The notes under the pieces: generated by a model | Seen by the model: the letters and a program-made list of their open reading frames with translations, nothing else | The model's database searches: none | Told to the model about the DNA's origin: nothing | Program-made: the position numbers and the translations under genes | Part shown: piece after piece, positions 55,195 to 64,000 of the stretch | How the letters are laid out: each line of letters begins with the position of its first letter | Numbering within the stretch: the first letter of the stretch is position 1 | Source: Rosenbergiella nectarea | Lineage (GTDB): Bacteria; Pseudomonadota; Gammaproteobacteria; Enterobacterales; Enterobacteriaceae | Reading direction: 5' to 3' | Assembly: GCF_900111105.1 (NCBI RefSeq) | Contig: NZ_FOGC01000004.1 | Span: 35,564 to 99,563, forward strand | Length of the DNA: 64,000 nt

Positions 55195-56484
55195 TTACCG
55201 AAATAGTGCGTCCTGCTCTACCGCTGCCGCGATTGCCGCCACTAATTGCGCGAGTTGCTGTTCAGTGATCAGATAGGGGGGCATAAGGTAAATCAGTTTT
55301 CCGAAAGGTCTTATCCACACGCCTGCTTCAACGAAGAAAGCTTGAATTTCCGCCATCGAAACTGCGCGGTGACACTCAACTACACCGATAGCGCCTAATA
55401 CCCGGACATCTTTAACGTTTCTATGATGGATTAACGGACCGAGTCCAGCGTTAAGTTGTTGTTCAATACTGCTTACTTGCTGCTGCCACGCGCCTTCGGC
55501 TAAGATTTTTAAACTCTCGGCCGCTACGGCGCAGGCGAGGGGATTCCCCATAAACGTCGGGCCATGCATAAAACAGCCAGCAGGGCTACGGCTAATGCCT
55601 TCTGCCACACGATCGGTGGTCAGGGTCGCGGCAAGTGTCATCGTGCCACCTGTTAGGCCTTTACCTACACAAAGGATATCTGGCGAGATATGAGCGTGTT
55701 CGCAGGCGAACATCTTACCTGTTCGCCCGAAGCCAGTGGCAATTTCATCGGCAATTAACAGTACATCGTACTGATCACAGAGTTCCCGTACTCGCTTAAG
55801 GAGTTGAGGATGATAGAAGCGCATCCCTCCGGCTCCTTGCACAATAGGCTCCAAAATCACAGCGGCTAAAGTATGATGATGTTCGGTAAAGGCGGCCCGG
55901 AGCGCATCCGCTTCACTTTCCTCCCATGCCTGGCCAAACGCACACTGCGGAACAGGGACAAATAGGTGCTCGGGTAAGTAACCCTGCCAAAGTGAGTGCA
56001 TCGAGTTTTCGGGATCACACACCGACATCGCCGCATAGGTATCGCCATGATAGCCGCCGCGTAGCGTTAAAAATTTTTGCTTGTTCTGCGATGTCCCACT
56101 CCAGTATTGCACCGCCATTTTCATTGCCACTTCGACCGCGACCGATCCCGAATCGGCTAAAAAGACTTTAGTTAGCCCAGTCGGCACAATCGCCAATAAT
56201 TCACGCCCAAGTTCCACCGCTGGGCGATGGGTCAAGCCGCCGAACATGACGTGAGACATCTTGGTAATTTGATCCGTCATCGCGCGATTCAATCGCGGGT
56301 GATTATAACCGTGAATCGCGGCCCACCACGAAGACATCCCCTCCACTAACTCTTGACCCTCTTCTAAGGTAATACAGCAGCCTTGGGCAGAGGCGACGGG
56401 GTAACAAGGAAGAGGATTAAGCATTGAGGTATAGGGATGCCAAAGGTGATAACGATCGAATTCACTATCTTTTGTCGGGAACAT
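55195..56484 (-). CDS. bioA: 7,8-diaminopelargonate synthase BioA
   Basis: PLP-dependent class III aminotransferase that uses SAM as amino donor to turn KAPA into [17 protein letters not shown] (about 51-63) is the substrate and SAM region, [12 protein letters not shown] carries the PLP Asp, and the Schiff-base Lys is in GKGLTGGTM (about 271). Its 429 aa equals E. coli BioA. The start codon lies only 5 bp from the BirA operator and no Shine-Dalgarno is visible, so its mRNA may have a very short leader. It is divergent from bioBFCD. Confidence 0.96.
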   Translation of the reverse strand: MFPTKDSEFDRYHLWHPYTSMLNPLPCYPVASAQGCCITLEEGQELVEGMSSWWAAIHGYNHPRLNRAMTDQITKMSHVMFGGLTHRPAVELGRELLAIVPTGLTKVFLADSGSVAVEVAMKMAVQYWSGTSQNKQKFLTLRGGYHGDTYAAMSVCDPENSMHSLWQGYLPEHLFVPVPQCAFGQAWEESEADALRAAFTEHHHTLAAVILEPIVQGAGGMRFYHPQLLKRVRELCDQYDVLLIADEIATGFGRTGKMFACEHAHISPDILCVGKGLTGGTMTLAATLTTDRVAEGISRSPAGCFMHGPTFMGNPLACAVAAESLKILAEGAWQQQVSSIEQQLNAGLGPLIHHRNVKDVRVLGAIGVVECHRAVSMAEIQAFFVEAGVWIRPFGKLIYLMPPYLITEQQLAQLVAAIAAAVEQDALFR

Positions 56485-56489
56485 AATTG

Positions 56490-56522
56490 TTGTAAACTAT
56501 TTTCGATAAATTTAGTTTACAA
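56490..56522. promoter_or_regulatory. BirA (biotin repressor) operator
   Basis: TTGTAAACT-N15-AGTTTACAA: two perfect 9-bp inverted arms fitting the BirA pattern (TTGTAAAC...GTTTACAA), with the 15-bp spacer standard in proteobacteria. It lies between the divergent bioA and bioB genes, so one site controls both. Confidence 0.95.
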
Positions 56523-56565
56523 GTATAACCACAATAACCGGATGTTTAAAGTTATGGAGCAAGCC

Positions 56566-57597
56566 ATGTCACAACGTTGGACTCGTCAGCAAGTTACTGA
56601 ACTGTTTGAGATGCCATTTTTAGAGCTAATGTTTAAGGCCCAGCAGATCCACCGTGAAAATTTTGACCCTGCCAAAGTACAAGTCAGCACCTTACTCTCC
56701 ATCAAAACGGGCGCGTGCCCAGAGGATTGCAAATATTGCCCGCAGAGCGCGCGCTATAAAACCGGTTTAGAATCTGAAAAATTAATGGAAGTCGAAGAAG
56801 TGTTGACTTCTGCACGGAAAGCCAAGGCGGCGGGCTCGGGGCGTTTTTGTATGGGTGCAGCGTGGAAAAATCCCCATGCGCGTGATATGCCTTATCTCAA
56901 GAAAATGGTCGAAGGCGTCAAGTCGATGGGCTTAGAAACCTGTATGACGCTTGGGACGCTCTCTCCTGATCAGGCCGATGAGTTAGCCACCGCAGGATTA
57001 GATTATTACAACCATAACTTAGACACCTCGCCTGAGTTTTACGGCAACATCATTACCACGCGTAGTTATCAAGAACGTCTAGATACGCTGTCGCATGTTC
57101 GGGGGGCGGGAATTAAGGTCTGTTCGGGTGGGATTGTTGGATTAGGGGAAACGATTGATGATCGCGCGGGACTCTTGATGCAATTAGCGAATCTTCCTAC
57201 GCCACCAGAAAGCGTGCCCGTTAATATGTTAGTGAAAGTAAAAGGGACACCACTGGCCGATAACGACGATGTCGATCCCTTCGATTTTATCCGCACCATT
57301 GCCGTAGCACGGGTATTAATGCCGAGTTCGTATGTGCGTCTTTCTGCGGGCCGCGAACAGATGAGTGAACAAACCCAGGCGATGTGTTTTATGGCGGGTG
57401 CCAACTCAATTTTCTATGGCTGTAAATTGCTAACCACTGAAAACCCTGAGGAAGACAGCGACGTGCAACTCTTCCGTAAGCTTGGGTTGAAACCTGCGCA
57501 TGCGCACACTGAACTTGGGGTGGAATCTGAGTCTGAAATGCTTCATCAGCAGATCACCAATGCGGATACGTCACTCTTTTATAACGCGGCTGTCTAA
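56566..57597 (+). CDS. bioB: Biotin synthase
   Basis: Radical-SAM enzyme that inserts sulfur into dethiobiotin. The 4Fe-4S cysteines are C51, C55 and C58 (ACPEDCKYC), and the 2Fe-2S ligands lie in FCMGAAW, CMTLGT and CSGGIVG plus the Arg in RLSAGRE. The start is the ATG before SQRWTRQQV, with GGAG six bases upstream; the frame is open 43 codons further up into the operator, which excludes the longer forms. It is 343 aa (E. coli 346). Its stop overlaps the bioF start (TAATG). Confidence 0.96.
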   Translation: MSQRWTRQQVTELFEMPFLELMFKAQQIHRENFDPAKVQVSTLLSIKTGACPEDCKYCPQSARYKTGLESEKLMEVEEVLTSARKAKAAGSGRFCMGAAWKNPHARDMPYLKKMVEGVKSMGLETCMTLGTLSPDQADELATAGLDYYNHNLDTSPEFYGNIITTRSYQERLDTLSHVRGAGIKVCSGGIVGLGETIDDRAGLLMQLANLPTPPESVPVNMLVKVKGTPLADNDDVDPFDFIRTIAVARVLMPSSYVRLSAGREQMSEQTQAMCFMAGANSIFYGCKLLTTENPEEDSDVQLFRKLGLKPAHAHTELGVESESEMLHQQITNADTSLFYNAAV

Positions 57598-58745
57598 TGT
57601 CTTGGCAACAACGCATCGAACAAACCTTACACCATCGCCAGCAGCAAGGATTGCTGCGGCGGCGGTTAGCCGTCAGCGTCTCCCCGCATGCCAGCTTAGC
57701 TCTGGGCGAGCAACACTTCACACATTTTTCCAGTAATGACTATCTAGGATTAAGTCATCACCCTGCGGTGATTGATGCGTGGTGTAAAGGGGCGCAAAAA
57801 TGGGGGACGGGGGCGGGCGCATCGGGACATGTGACAGGTTATTCACCTTGCCATCAACTTCTTGAGCAGACATTGGCCGAGTGGTTAGGATTTCCTCGAG
57901 CCATATTGTTAAGCTCTGGATTTGCCGCTAACCAAGCCTTAATTTTTGCCCTCGCTGAGTCCAGTGACACGCTTATCGCCGATAAATTAATGCATGCCTC
58001 GTTACAGGAAGCGGCGACGCTATCCCCAGCCCGTTATCGCCGTTTCCCTCACAACTCGTTAGACGGCCTTGCGCGGCAATTAGGGGCGACCGAGACAAAG
58101 AACCGTCTGGTGATCACCGAGGGCGTCTTCAGTATGGATGGTGACCAAGCTCCCTTAGCCGCCATCAGTGAAATGTGTCGTGAACACCAAGCATGGTTAA
58201 TGGTCGATGATGCACATGGAGTGGGAGTGCTTGGCGATGAGGGGCGAGGAAGCTGTGCGCAGCAGCAAATTAAACCGGATATATTGGTCGTCACCTTTGG
58301 TAAAGCCCTCGGTGTGAGCGGTGCGGCAATACTCTGTTCAAACGCTGTGGCCGAATACTTGGAACAATCCGCTCGTCATCTGATTTACAGCACGGCATTA
58401 CCTGCGGCTCAAGCCGAGGCCGTCTTAACCAGTATTGATATTGTCCGCCAGCAACCGGAATATCGGTTAAAACTGGCCCAAAATATCAGCGATTTCAGGA
58501 CCCTGTGTTTGCAGCAGGGGATTGCGCTGACCGATTCCCTGACGGCGATTCAACCGGTGATTATTGGCGATAATCATCGAGCGCTGGCCGTTGCCCAAAG
58601 CCTGCAGTCTGCTGGATACTGGGTACAGGCGATCCGCCCGCCGACGGTACCCGTAGGCAGCGCTCGATTAAGAATCACCCTGAGTGCTGCGCACAGTACA
58701 GAGCAGATCATTGGTTTGGTTGAGGCCTTGCATCATGCCCTCTAA
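57597..58745 (+). CDS. bioF: 8-amino-7-oxononanoate synthase BioF
   Basis: PLP enzyme that condenses pimeloyl-ACP/CoA with alanine to give KAPA. FSSNDYLGLS, ASGHVTGYSPCHQ, DDAHGVGVLG and the Schiff-base Lys in TFGKALGVSGA (about 237) are intact. It is 382 aa (E. coli 384). Overlaps bioB by one base and bioC by 11 bases, so translation along the operon is coupled. Confidence 0.96.
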   Translation: MSWQQRIEQTLHHRQQQGLLRRRLAVSVSPHASLALGEQHFTHFSSNDYLGLSHHPAVIDAWCKGAQKWGTGAGASGHVTGYSPCHQLLEQTLAEWLGFPRAILLSSGFAANQALIFALAESSDTLIADKLMHASLQEAATLSPARYRRFPHNSLDGLARQLGATETKNRLVITEGVFSMDGDQAPLAAISEMCREHQAWLMVDDAHGVGVLGDEGRGSCAQQQIKPDILVVTFGKALGVSGAAILCSNAVAEYLEQSARHLIYSTALPAAQAEAVLTSIDIVRQQPEYRLKLAQNISDFRTLCLQQGIALTDSLTAIQPVIIGDNHRALAVAQSLQSAGYWVQAIRPPTVPVGSARLRITLSAAHSTEQIIGLVEALHHAL

Positions 58746-59499
58746 TACCGTTAGCCAAATCGATAAAAAGGCGCTTGCGCAGGCATTTAGTCGTGCAGCC
58801 AAACAGTATGATCACTTCGCTGCGTTCCAACGCACAGTCGGTGAGCAACTGATGGCACATTGCGACTGGCATAAGCCGGGTGTAGTGGTTGACGCCGGGG
58901 CGGGTTCAGGCTGGTTTAGTCGTTATTTTCGCGAACAAGGGCACTGCGTGACGGCCTTTGATCTGTCCAGCGGCATGCTACAGCACGCAGCCCAGCAGCA
59001 CTCGGCTGACTACTATGTTCGTGGCGATCTGGAGGCTTTTCCCTTTCATCCGCAAAGTATTGATTACTTATGGAGTAACCTCGCGCTTCAGTGGTGCAGT
59101 GACTTCCATCATACCGTGCAGCAGTTTCAACGCTCGCTCACGTCGCACGGTAAACTCGCTGTCTCGACCTTAGCGGCAGGTTCCCTACCGGAAATTGAAC
59201 AGGTCTGGCAGCGAATGGGGCGCTCGGCACCGATCAATCGCTGGTCCAGTGCCGAATCACTGCTCTCCACCGCGGAGTCTCTTGGCCTAACTGCCTGGCA
59301 GGCCCCTGTCGTCTGCCATTTTCCGTCCCCCCTCGATGCACTCTGGTCGTTGAAAGGTATCGGTGCTTCACACTTGCATGCTGGCCGCCAATCCGGACTG
59401 GGAGGACGTGAATTTTTCCACCAACTGGCCGACCATTGGCCGCGAGATGAACACGGTTTTCGTCTCACCTATCAAATCGTTTTTGGAGTCACTCGATGA
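58735..59499 (+). CDS. bioC: Malonyl-ACP O-methyltransferase BioC
   Basis: SAM methyltransferase that caps malonyl-ACP so that fatty acid synthesis can make the pimeloyl chain. The start is set at MPSNTVSQIDKKALAQAF, inside the end of bioF; 17 upstream in-frame codons are not family-like. VDAGAGSGWFS (about 49-59) is the SAM loop, followed by FDLSSGM, YVRGDLEAFPF and WSNLALQWC. It is 254 aa (E. coli 251). Its bioD overlap is ATGA. The demethylating esterase bioH is not in this window. Confidence 0.93.
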   Translation: MPSNTVSQIDKKALAQAFSRAAKQYDHFAAFQRTVGEQLMAHCDWHKPGVVVDAGAGSGWFSRYFREQGHCVTAFDLSSGMLQHAAQQHSADYYVRGDLEAFPFHPQSIDYLWSNLALQWCSDFHHTVQQFQRSLTSHGKLAVSTLAAGSLPEIEQVWQRMGRSAPINRWSSAESLLSTAESLGLTAWQAPVVCHFPSPLDALWSLKGIGASHLHAGRQSGLGGREFFHQLADHWPRDEHGFRLTYQIVFGVTR

Positions 59500-60167
59500 G
59501 TCACACTTATTTCTTAACCGGAACGGATACGGATGTTGGCAAAACCCTCGTGTCGGCGGCATTACTTCAAGCCGCGGGGCGTTCTGGCTATACCACTGCT
59601 GGCTATAAACCTGTCGCATCAGGCTCAGAGTGGACAGTAGAAGGGTTACGCAATCGTGATGCATTGATTTTACAGCGCTATAGTAATGTTAATTTACCCT
59701 ATGCTTCGGTCAACCCCTTAACCTTCGAACAACCGACCTCTCCGCATATTGCGAGTCAACGCGAGGGCCAACCCATTAGTTTCCCACTGCTCGATGCGGG
59801 CCTCGCGGCATTACAAGCTCTGGCGGATTGGGTGCTGGTTGAAGGAGCAGGGGGCTGGTTTACCCCGTTATCGGCACAGCAACACTATGGTGAATGGGTA
59901 AGTGCGCAGCAACTACCGGTTATCTTGGTGGTGGGAATGAAGTTGGGTTGTATCAACCATGCGTTGTTAACGCAAGCGGCTATCCAGCAAGCTGGGCTCA
60001 CCCTAGCAGGCTGGGTGGCCAATAGCCTTAGTCCTGAGCCGCACGAGTATGCGGCCTATTGTGCCTACTTGACTGACCAGATTAGCGCGCCGTTACTGGG
60101 CGAAATCCCCTTCCTTAGCGATGCTAACCAATTGGATAATATTGGACACTATCTTACATTACCCTAG
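59496..60167 (+). CDS. bioD: Dethiobiotin synthetase BioD
   Basis: ATP-dependent ring closure of DAPA with CO2 to dethiobiotin. The P-loop GTDTDVGKT (about 8-16), catalytic Lys in GYKPVASGSEW (about 38) and the VEGAGGWFTPL loop (about 114-124) are present. It is 223 aa (E. coli 225). It is last in the operon; its 3' end overlaps the convergent ABC ATPase gene by 14 bp, and no terminator is visible between them. Confidence 0.95.
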   Translation: MSHTYFLTGTDTDVGKTLVSAALLQAAGRSGYTTAGYKPVASGSEWTVEGLRNRDALILQRYSNVNLPYASVNPLTFEQPTSPHIASQREGQPISFPLLDAGLAALQALADWVLVEGAGGWFTPLSAQQHYGEWVSAQQLPVILVVGMKLGCINHALLTQAAIQQAGLTLAGWVANSLSPEPHEYAAYCAYLTDQISAPLLGEIPFLSDANQLDNIGHYLTLP

Positions 60168-60894
60168 TCGGTGACGACCCATTACTCCACTTCTCCGAGC
60201 CGCTGAAGCGCATTAAATCGGCGGCCGTCCCCGACATGACACTGCGACCATGATGGAGCAAGGTGAACTTATCGGCGACCCGCGTCACAAAAGCTAAATT
60301 GTTGTCCATCAATAACACGCTGATATTATAGTCCTTAGTTAGTGCGGCAATTATCGCGACTAGGTGATCAGCCTCGCTAGCGGTTAATCCTTCCGAAGGC
60401 TCGTCCAGTAAAATTAATTTCGGATGAGTGATCACCGCTCGCGCCAGCGCCAACTGGTATTGTAATCCTTTTGCCAAAACCCCGCTGCGTTGATGGCGCT
60501 TGCTGAGCAAGATTGGAAAAAGCTCACTGATTAACCTAGGCAAGGTGACAGGTAAGCTTCTAGGATGGCCCGCTTTCAGCGCAATCAATAAATTTTCCTC
60601 CACACTGAGTTGTGAAAAAATCGGACTACCTTGTGGAACATAAGTAATGCCTAATTGCGAGCGGTGCTGGCTAGGAAGCGAGATCAAACTACAAGGTAGC
60701 GTATTTTTCGGCTGCCAAGTCATCTCGCCACTCATGATGGGAAGGAACCCCAAAATACAATGGAAAAGCGTTGTTTTACCGGTGCCTTGCTGTCCGACAA
60801 TGGCTGAGCAACTATTTTGACTCACTTCAAGATTGATATCCCAGAGCGTATGGTGGTCGTCGTAGGCTTGATTAATCTCTCTAAGTTGAAGCAT
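60154..60894 (-). CDS. Lone LivF/UrtE-like ABC ATPase with degenerate signature
   Basis: A 246-aa ABC ATPase most like the LivF/UrtE subunits of branched-chain amino acid or urea importers. Walker A GQQGTGKTT (34-42), Q-loop YVPQGSPIF (about 85-93) and Walker B LILLDEPSEG (160-169) are intact, but the signature LSGGQ is LAKGL (140-144), and the switch segment is MDNN instead of VEQN (196-199). No permease, partner ATPase or binding protein is nearby. The ATG is chosen because GGGGGA lies 8 nt upstream; an in-frame TTG five codons earlier is possible. It may be a decaying relic or repurposed. It overlaps bioD convergently. Confidence 0.8.
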   Translation of the reverse strand: MLQLREINQAYDDHHTLWDINLEVSQNSCSAIVGQQGTGKTTLFHCILGFLPIMSGEMTWQPKNTLPCSLISLPSQHRSQLGITYVPQGSPIFSQLSVEENLLIALKAGHPRSLPVTLPRLISELFPILLSKRHQRSGVLAKGLQYQLALARAVITHPKLILLDEPSEGLTASEADHLVAIIAALTKDYNISVLLMDNNLAFVTRVADKFTLLHHGRSVMSGTAADLMRFSGSEKWSNGSSPTRVM

Positions 60895-61192
60895 GGTGTT
60901 ATCCCCCAATCCATTAGCACGCTATGTAATAAAGTTGTTAAGCAAAAAGCGCGCCAGCTTTTGCGACGCTAGGCATCACTAGGGAGAGACGCGGGGGTGG
61001 GGTATCGCGTGAAAAGATGAGCTTATTTGGTGCATAACGACTCATAAAACGGCAATTATTTATCGCGACAAGTATTGACTTTAACCATTTAGTTAAGCCT
61101 TCTAAAACGATTCTGCGCGTTTTCTAACGAAGTAAAAAAGTGCCATGATTTAAAAAAAATTTTTTTTATTCGTTTGTCATCTTTCTGAAAAA

Positions 61193-61201
61193 TTATACAC
61201 A
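61193..61201 (+). promoter_or_regulatory. DnaA box 1
   Basis: TTATACACA is a full match to TTATNCACA. It lies 26 bp from the A8T8 run. Confidence 0.75.
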
Positions 61202-61227
61202 GCCCACGGTGACTGGCCTGCCAGCAG

Positions 61228-61236
61228 TTATCCACC
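61228..61236 (+). promoter_or_regulatory. DnaA box 2
   Basis: TTATCCACC, one mismatch at the last base. With box 3 it forms an inverted pair separated by 5 bp. Confidence 0.65.
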
Positions 61237-61241
61237 ATTCC

Positions 61242-61250
61242 TGTGGATAA
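61242..61250 (-). promoter_or_regulatory. DnaA box 3
   Basis: Minus-strand TTATCCACA is the perfect consensus box. A further one-mismatch site (TAATACACA, minus strand) is at 61254-61262. Confidence 0.8.
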
Positions 61251-61451
61251 CCATGTGTATTACCCTCTGAAAACTGATGCTAGCCGATGAATGATGCGGG
61301 TTGGCATTGGAGTGGTTGTAAACTACACTTATTTTTATATAAATTCAAAATCAATACGTTACGCAAAAGCAATAGCATAAGCGATAGCCCACAAGGCGCG
61401 CCGAGAACTTTTCGACTAATGCTTGACAAAAATAAATTATCGGCGGCAGAC

Positions 61452-61460
61452 GGTGGATAA
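61452..61460 (-). promoter_or_regulatory. DnaA box 4
   Basis: Minus-strand TTATCCACC, one mismatch, about 160 bp upstream of uvrB and 200 bp from the other boxes. Confidence 0.6.
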
Positions 61461-61531
61461 CCTAAAAAAAAGGTTGACTGGCTGACTTTTATTCAGCGCC
61501 TGGCCCTTTTGGCGATGTTAGTGCTGCTGAG

Positions 61532-61547
61532 CTGGATATCTATCCAG
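61532..61547. promoter_or_regulatory. LexA box of uvrB
   Basis: CTGGATATCTATCCAG is a perfect 16-bp palindrome with the CTG-N10-CAG frame of LexA boxes. It keeps the ATCCAG right arm of the E. coli uvrB box but has G instead of T at position 4. It lies about 75 bp upstream of uvrB. Confidence 0.75.
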
Positions 61548-61621
61548 TAAATCTGTACTTCTTAGCGCTAAGGAGTAAAATCACCCCTCATCCTGATACT
61601 GACTAACCGGAACCAATGATT

Positions 61622-63652
61622 ATGAGTAAAGTGTTTACCTTACACTCGGAATTTAAGCCTTCTGGTGATCAGCCTGAAGCGATTAAAAAATTAGAGGAAG
61701 GGTTAGACGATGGTCTAGCCCATCAAACCTTACTTGGCGTAACCGGTTCAGGGAAGACCTTTACTATCGCTAACGTTATTGCCGATTCTAACCGTCCGAC
61801 CATGATTATGGCACCGAATAAGACGCTGGCCGCGCAACTTTACGGTGAGATGAAGGCCTTTTTTCCCGAAAATGCCGTCGAGTATTTCGTGTCTTACTAC
61901 GATTACTATCAGCCGGAAGCCTATGTCCCAAGTTCCGACACCTTTATTGAAAAAGATGCCTCGGTGAATGAACACATCGAGCAGATGCGTCTCTCAGCCA
62001 CCAAAGCATTGCTCGAGCGTAAGGATGTCATCGTCGTGGCATCAGTCTCTGCCATCTATGGGCTAGGCGACCCCGATGCCTACTTAAAAATGATGCTGCA
62101 TCTCACTCGTGGCATGATTATCGACCAGCGCAGTATTTTACGCCGACTGTCAGAGCTGCAGTACGCGCGAAATGACCAAGCCTTTCAGCGTGCAACGTTT
62201 CGAGTGCGGGGGGATGTGATTGATATTTTCCCAGCGGAATCGGACGATTTAGCGCTGCGCGTGGAACTCTTTGATGAAGAGGTCGAGAAACTCTCGCTCT
62301 TTGACCCGTTAACGGGGCAAATTGAGCAATCTGTCGCCCGCTTCACTATTTATCCCAAAACACACTATGTCACGCCACGTGAGCGGATTTTGCAAGCGAT
62401 GGAAGAGATTAAAGTCGAGCTCGCTGATCGTAAAAAAGTTCTTTTAGACAATAACAAGTTGCTTGAAGAGCAGCGCATCACTCAGCGCACACAATTTGAT
62501 CTCGAAATGATGAACGAATTGGGTTACTGCTCAGGTATTGAAAACTACTCACGCTATTTATCGGGACGTGGTCCAGGTCAGGCTCCGCCAACCTTATTTG
62601 ACTATCTGCCCGCCGATGGGCTACTGGTGGTGGATGAGTCACACGTGACAATTCCGCAGATTGGAGGGATGTACAAGGGTGACCGAGCACGCAAGGAAAA
62701 CCTTGTCGAATATGGCTTCCGCCTTCCTTCTGCTCTGGATAACCGTCCGATGAAGTTTGAGGAGTTTGAAGCGCTCGCCCCACAAACGATTTATGTTTCA
62801 GCGACCCCAGGCAAATACGAACTAGAAAAATCCGGTGATGAAGTGATCGATCAAGTGGTTCGTCCGACTGGACTGCTGGATCCGATCTTGGAAATTAGGC
62901 CGGTGGCGACGCAAGTGGATGACTTATTGTCTGAGATTCGCCAACGCGTCGAAATAAATGAAAGGGTGTTGGTGACCGTATTAACCAAACGCATGGCAGA
63001 AGATCTGACCGAATATTTAGAAGAGCATGGTGAGAAAGTCCGCTATCTGCACTCGGATATCGACACGGTCGAACGTATGGAAATTATTCGCGACCTACGT
63101 CTTGGTAAGTTTGATGTATTGGTCGGGATCAACTTACTCCGAGAAGGTCTGGATATGCCAGAAGTCTCGCTGGTGGCAATTTTGGATGCGGATAAAGAAG
63201 GGTTCCTCCGTTCAGATCGGTCATTGATCCAGACTATCGGAAGGGCCGCTCGAAATGTCAGCGGTAAAGCGATTCTTTATGCGGATAAGATCACGCCATC
63301 CATGGCCCGCGCGATTGAAGAGACTGAGCGTCGTCGCGAGAAGCAAGAAGCTTGGAACAAAGAGCACGGTATTACCCCAACCAAATTGAACAAGAAAATC
63401 ACGGATATTCTTGAGATTGGCGGTGCATCCGGTTCCGGCAAAAAAGCGAGTCCATCGAAAGGTTATATTGAGCTAAAAGCCGCGGAAACGGCGGCGGAAT
63501 ACTCACTAATGACCGCGCCAGAATTACAGAAGAAGATTTCGGAATACGAGCGGACCATGCAGAAACATGCGCAGAACCTCGAATTTGAAGAGGCCGCACG
63601 TTTACGTGATGAGCTACATCAACTCCGGGATCTACTGCTTATTGCAATGTAG
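61622..63652 (+). CDS. uvrB: Excinuclease ABC subunit B
   Basis: Damage-verification subunit of nucleotide excision repair. Walker A is GVTGSGKTF (about 38-46), the beta-hairpin [12 protein letters not shown] (about 92-103) clamps DNA, DESH is the helicase motif II (about 338-341), QTIGRAARN is motif VI, and the C-terminal UVR domain ([14 protein letters not shown]) binds UvrC. The linker before the UVR domain is diverged from E. coli. 676 aa from MSKVF (E. coli 673); an in-frame ATG two codons upstream is equally placed relative to a weak CGGAA Shine-Dalgarno. Confidence 0.97.
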   Translation: MSKVFTLHSEFKPSGDQPEAIKKLEEGLDDGLAHQTLLGVTGSGKTFTIANVIADSNRPTMIMAPNKTLAAQLYGEMKAFFPENAVEYFVSYYDYYQPEAYVPSSDTFIEKDASVNEHIEQMRLSATKALLERKDVIVVASVSAIYGLGDPDAYLKMMLHLTRGMIIDQRSILRRLSELQYARNDQAFQRATFRVRGDVIDIFPAESDDLALRVELFDEEVEKLSLFDPLTGQIEQSVARFTIYPKTHYVTPRERILQAMEEIKVELADRKKVLLDNNKLLEEQRITQRTQFDLEMMNELGYCSGIENYSRYLSGRGPGQAPPTLFDYLPADGLLVVDESHVTIPQIGGMYKGDRARKENLVEYGFRLPSALDNRPMKFEEFEALAPQTIYVSATPGKYELEKSGDEVIDQVVRPTGLLDPILEIRPVATQVDDLLSEIRQRVEINERVLVTVLTKRMAEDLTEYLEEHGEKVRYLHSDIDTVERMEIIRDLRLGKFDVLVGINLLREGLDMPEVSLVAILDADKEGFLRSDRSLIQTIGRAARNVSGKAILYADKITPSMARAIEETERRREKQEAWNKEHGITPTKLNKKITDILEIGGASGSGKKASPSKGYIELKAAETAAEYSLMTAPELQKKISEYERTMQKHAQNLEFEEAARLRDELHQLRDLLLIAM

Positions 63653-63704
63653 GGGGCGGGGCGGCCACAGCACGTTACGGACAGCGTGTCGTGCTGCAGG
63701 CATC

Positions 63705-64000
63705 TCAATGCAAGGCCTGGAAGGCATCTTCTAGCGCTCGACGGAGCAGTTGTCGATCATGGCGGTATCCCACATCGCTGGCATCCAGTGGCCGCTGGAT
63801 GCGTAATCGCTGTGTAACCCCACTGCTATCCGCCGTCAAGCCTAAAATAACGCCGTCTATCACGCGACGGCCAATCTCACTTTCAATCATCGTAAGCTTC
63901 TCGGCCACGGAGAGATGTCCCGCCGGGCTCAGTTCAGTCCCTAAATTATCGATAAACAACATCTTTGCCGGGGTACGACGTAACGCTTGGCTGATTTCTT
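63705..64000 (-). CDS. ybhK: YbhK/YvcK-family protein, 3' part only
   Basis: C-terminal ~98 residues of the CofD-like YvcK family (E. coli YbhK 302 aa; the Bacillus relative YvcK is needed for growth on gluconeogenic carbon and binds UDP-sugars). EISQALRRTP, FIDNLGTELSPAGHLS, KLTMIESEIGRRVIDGVI and DASDVGYRHDRQLLRRALEDA align with the E. coli C-terminus. The gene runs off the window edge; it is convergent with uvrB as in E. coli. Confidence 0.9.
   Translation of the reverse strand, partial: EISQALRRTPAKMLFIDNLGTELSPAGHLSVAEKLTMIESEIGRRVIDGVILGLTADSSGVTQRLRIQRPLDASDVGYRHDRQLLRRALEDAFQALH

Larger units (their letters stand above)
60895..61621. other. Long non-coding region before uvrB
   Basis: About 720 AT-rich bases with no gene. 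They contain four or five DnaA boxes, an A8T8 run at 61152-61167 that should be strongly bent or easily melted, a TTGACA at 61424-61429 without a clear -10, and a LexA-type palindrome next to uvrB. E. coli uvrB also has a long complex upstream region with LexA control and DnaA binding. Confidence 0.65.

Noticed and set aside
61424-61460. Consensus promoter starting at TTGACA upstream of uvrB
   Set aside because: The -35 is perfect but no acceptable -10 lies 15-19 bp downstream.

Overview
The window is a stretch of chromosome from a gammaproteobacterium of the order Enterobacterales. Gene order follows the 15-18 min region of the Escherichia coli map almost step by step: asnB, nagDCAB/nagE, glnS, fur-fldA-ybfE-ybfF, seqA-pgm, ybgA-phrB-ybgI-pxpBC, gltA/sdhCDAB-sucABCD, cydABX-ybgC-tolQRAB-pal-cpoB, tRNA-Lys, pnuC, aroG, gpmA, galTKM, modF, acrZ, ybhA, pgl, bioA/bioBFCD, uvrB, ybhK. 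Moderate GC, diverged proteins and several loci missing relative to E. coli suggest a non-Escherichia member with a compact genome, perhaps Erwiniaceae; that family placement is inference from content and style only.

Layout. 1-6.3 kb (minus strand): tRNA-Met, asparagine synthetase, and the N-acetylglucosamine operon nagBACD, divergent from the transporter nagE, with two NagC-like operators between. 8.8-17.5 kb: glnS, an unrecognised 315-aa gene in the place where E. coli has chiPQ, fur (with a short uof-like coupled leader ORF), fldA, ybfE, ybfF, seqA, pgm and a YbgA relative whose N-terminal domain looks like a decayed DUF523 domain. 17.5-22.4 kb: phrB, ybgI, pxpB, pxpC without pxpA, then a shikimate-dehydrogenase-like gene. 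22.4-33.9 kb: TCA-cycle block (gltA, succinate dehydrogenase, 2-oxoglutarate dehydrogenase E1/E2, succinyl-CoA synthetase). 34.3-37.2 kb: cytochrome bd oxidase, including the tiny cydX but no ybgE. 37.4-43.2 kb: Tol-Pal envelope system, with a strongly repetitive TolA. 43.3-43.9 kb: two identical tRNA-Lys genes followed by two ~170-bp tandem repeats, each ending in a copy of the tRNA 3' end (rtT-like). 43.9-55.1 kb: DUF3750 gene, pnuC with a perfect NadR box, aroG, gpmA, a gal operon without galE but with two GalR-type operators, modF and acrZ stranded without modE or modABC, ybhA, pgl. 55.2-61 kb: divergent biotin genes around a BirA operator, plus a lone LivF/UrtE-like ABC ATPase with a degenerate signature motif. 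61-64 kb: a DnaA-box cluster and a LexA box in front of uvrB, then the 3' part of ybhK.

Functionally this is mostly core metabolism: amino-sugar use, central carbon oxidation feeding a high-affinity oxidase, envelope integrity, biotin synthesis and DNA repair. No phage, transposon or CRISPR array was seen. The points of interest are regulatory DNA, tRNA-derived repeats, gene loss around retained partners and decayed domains rather than a large new gene cluster.
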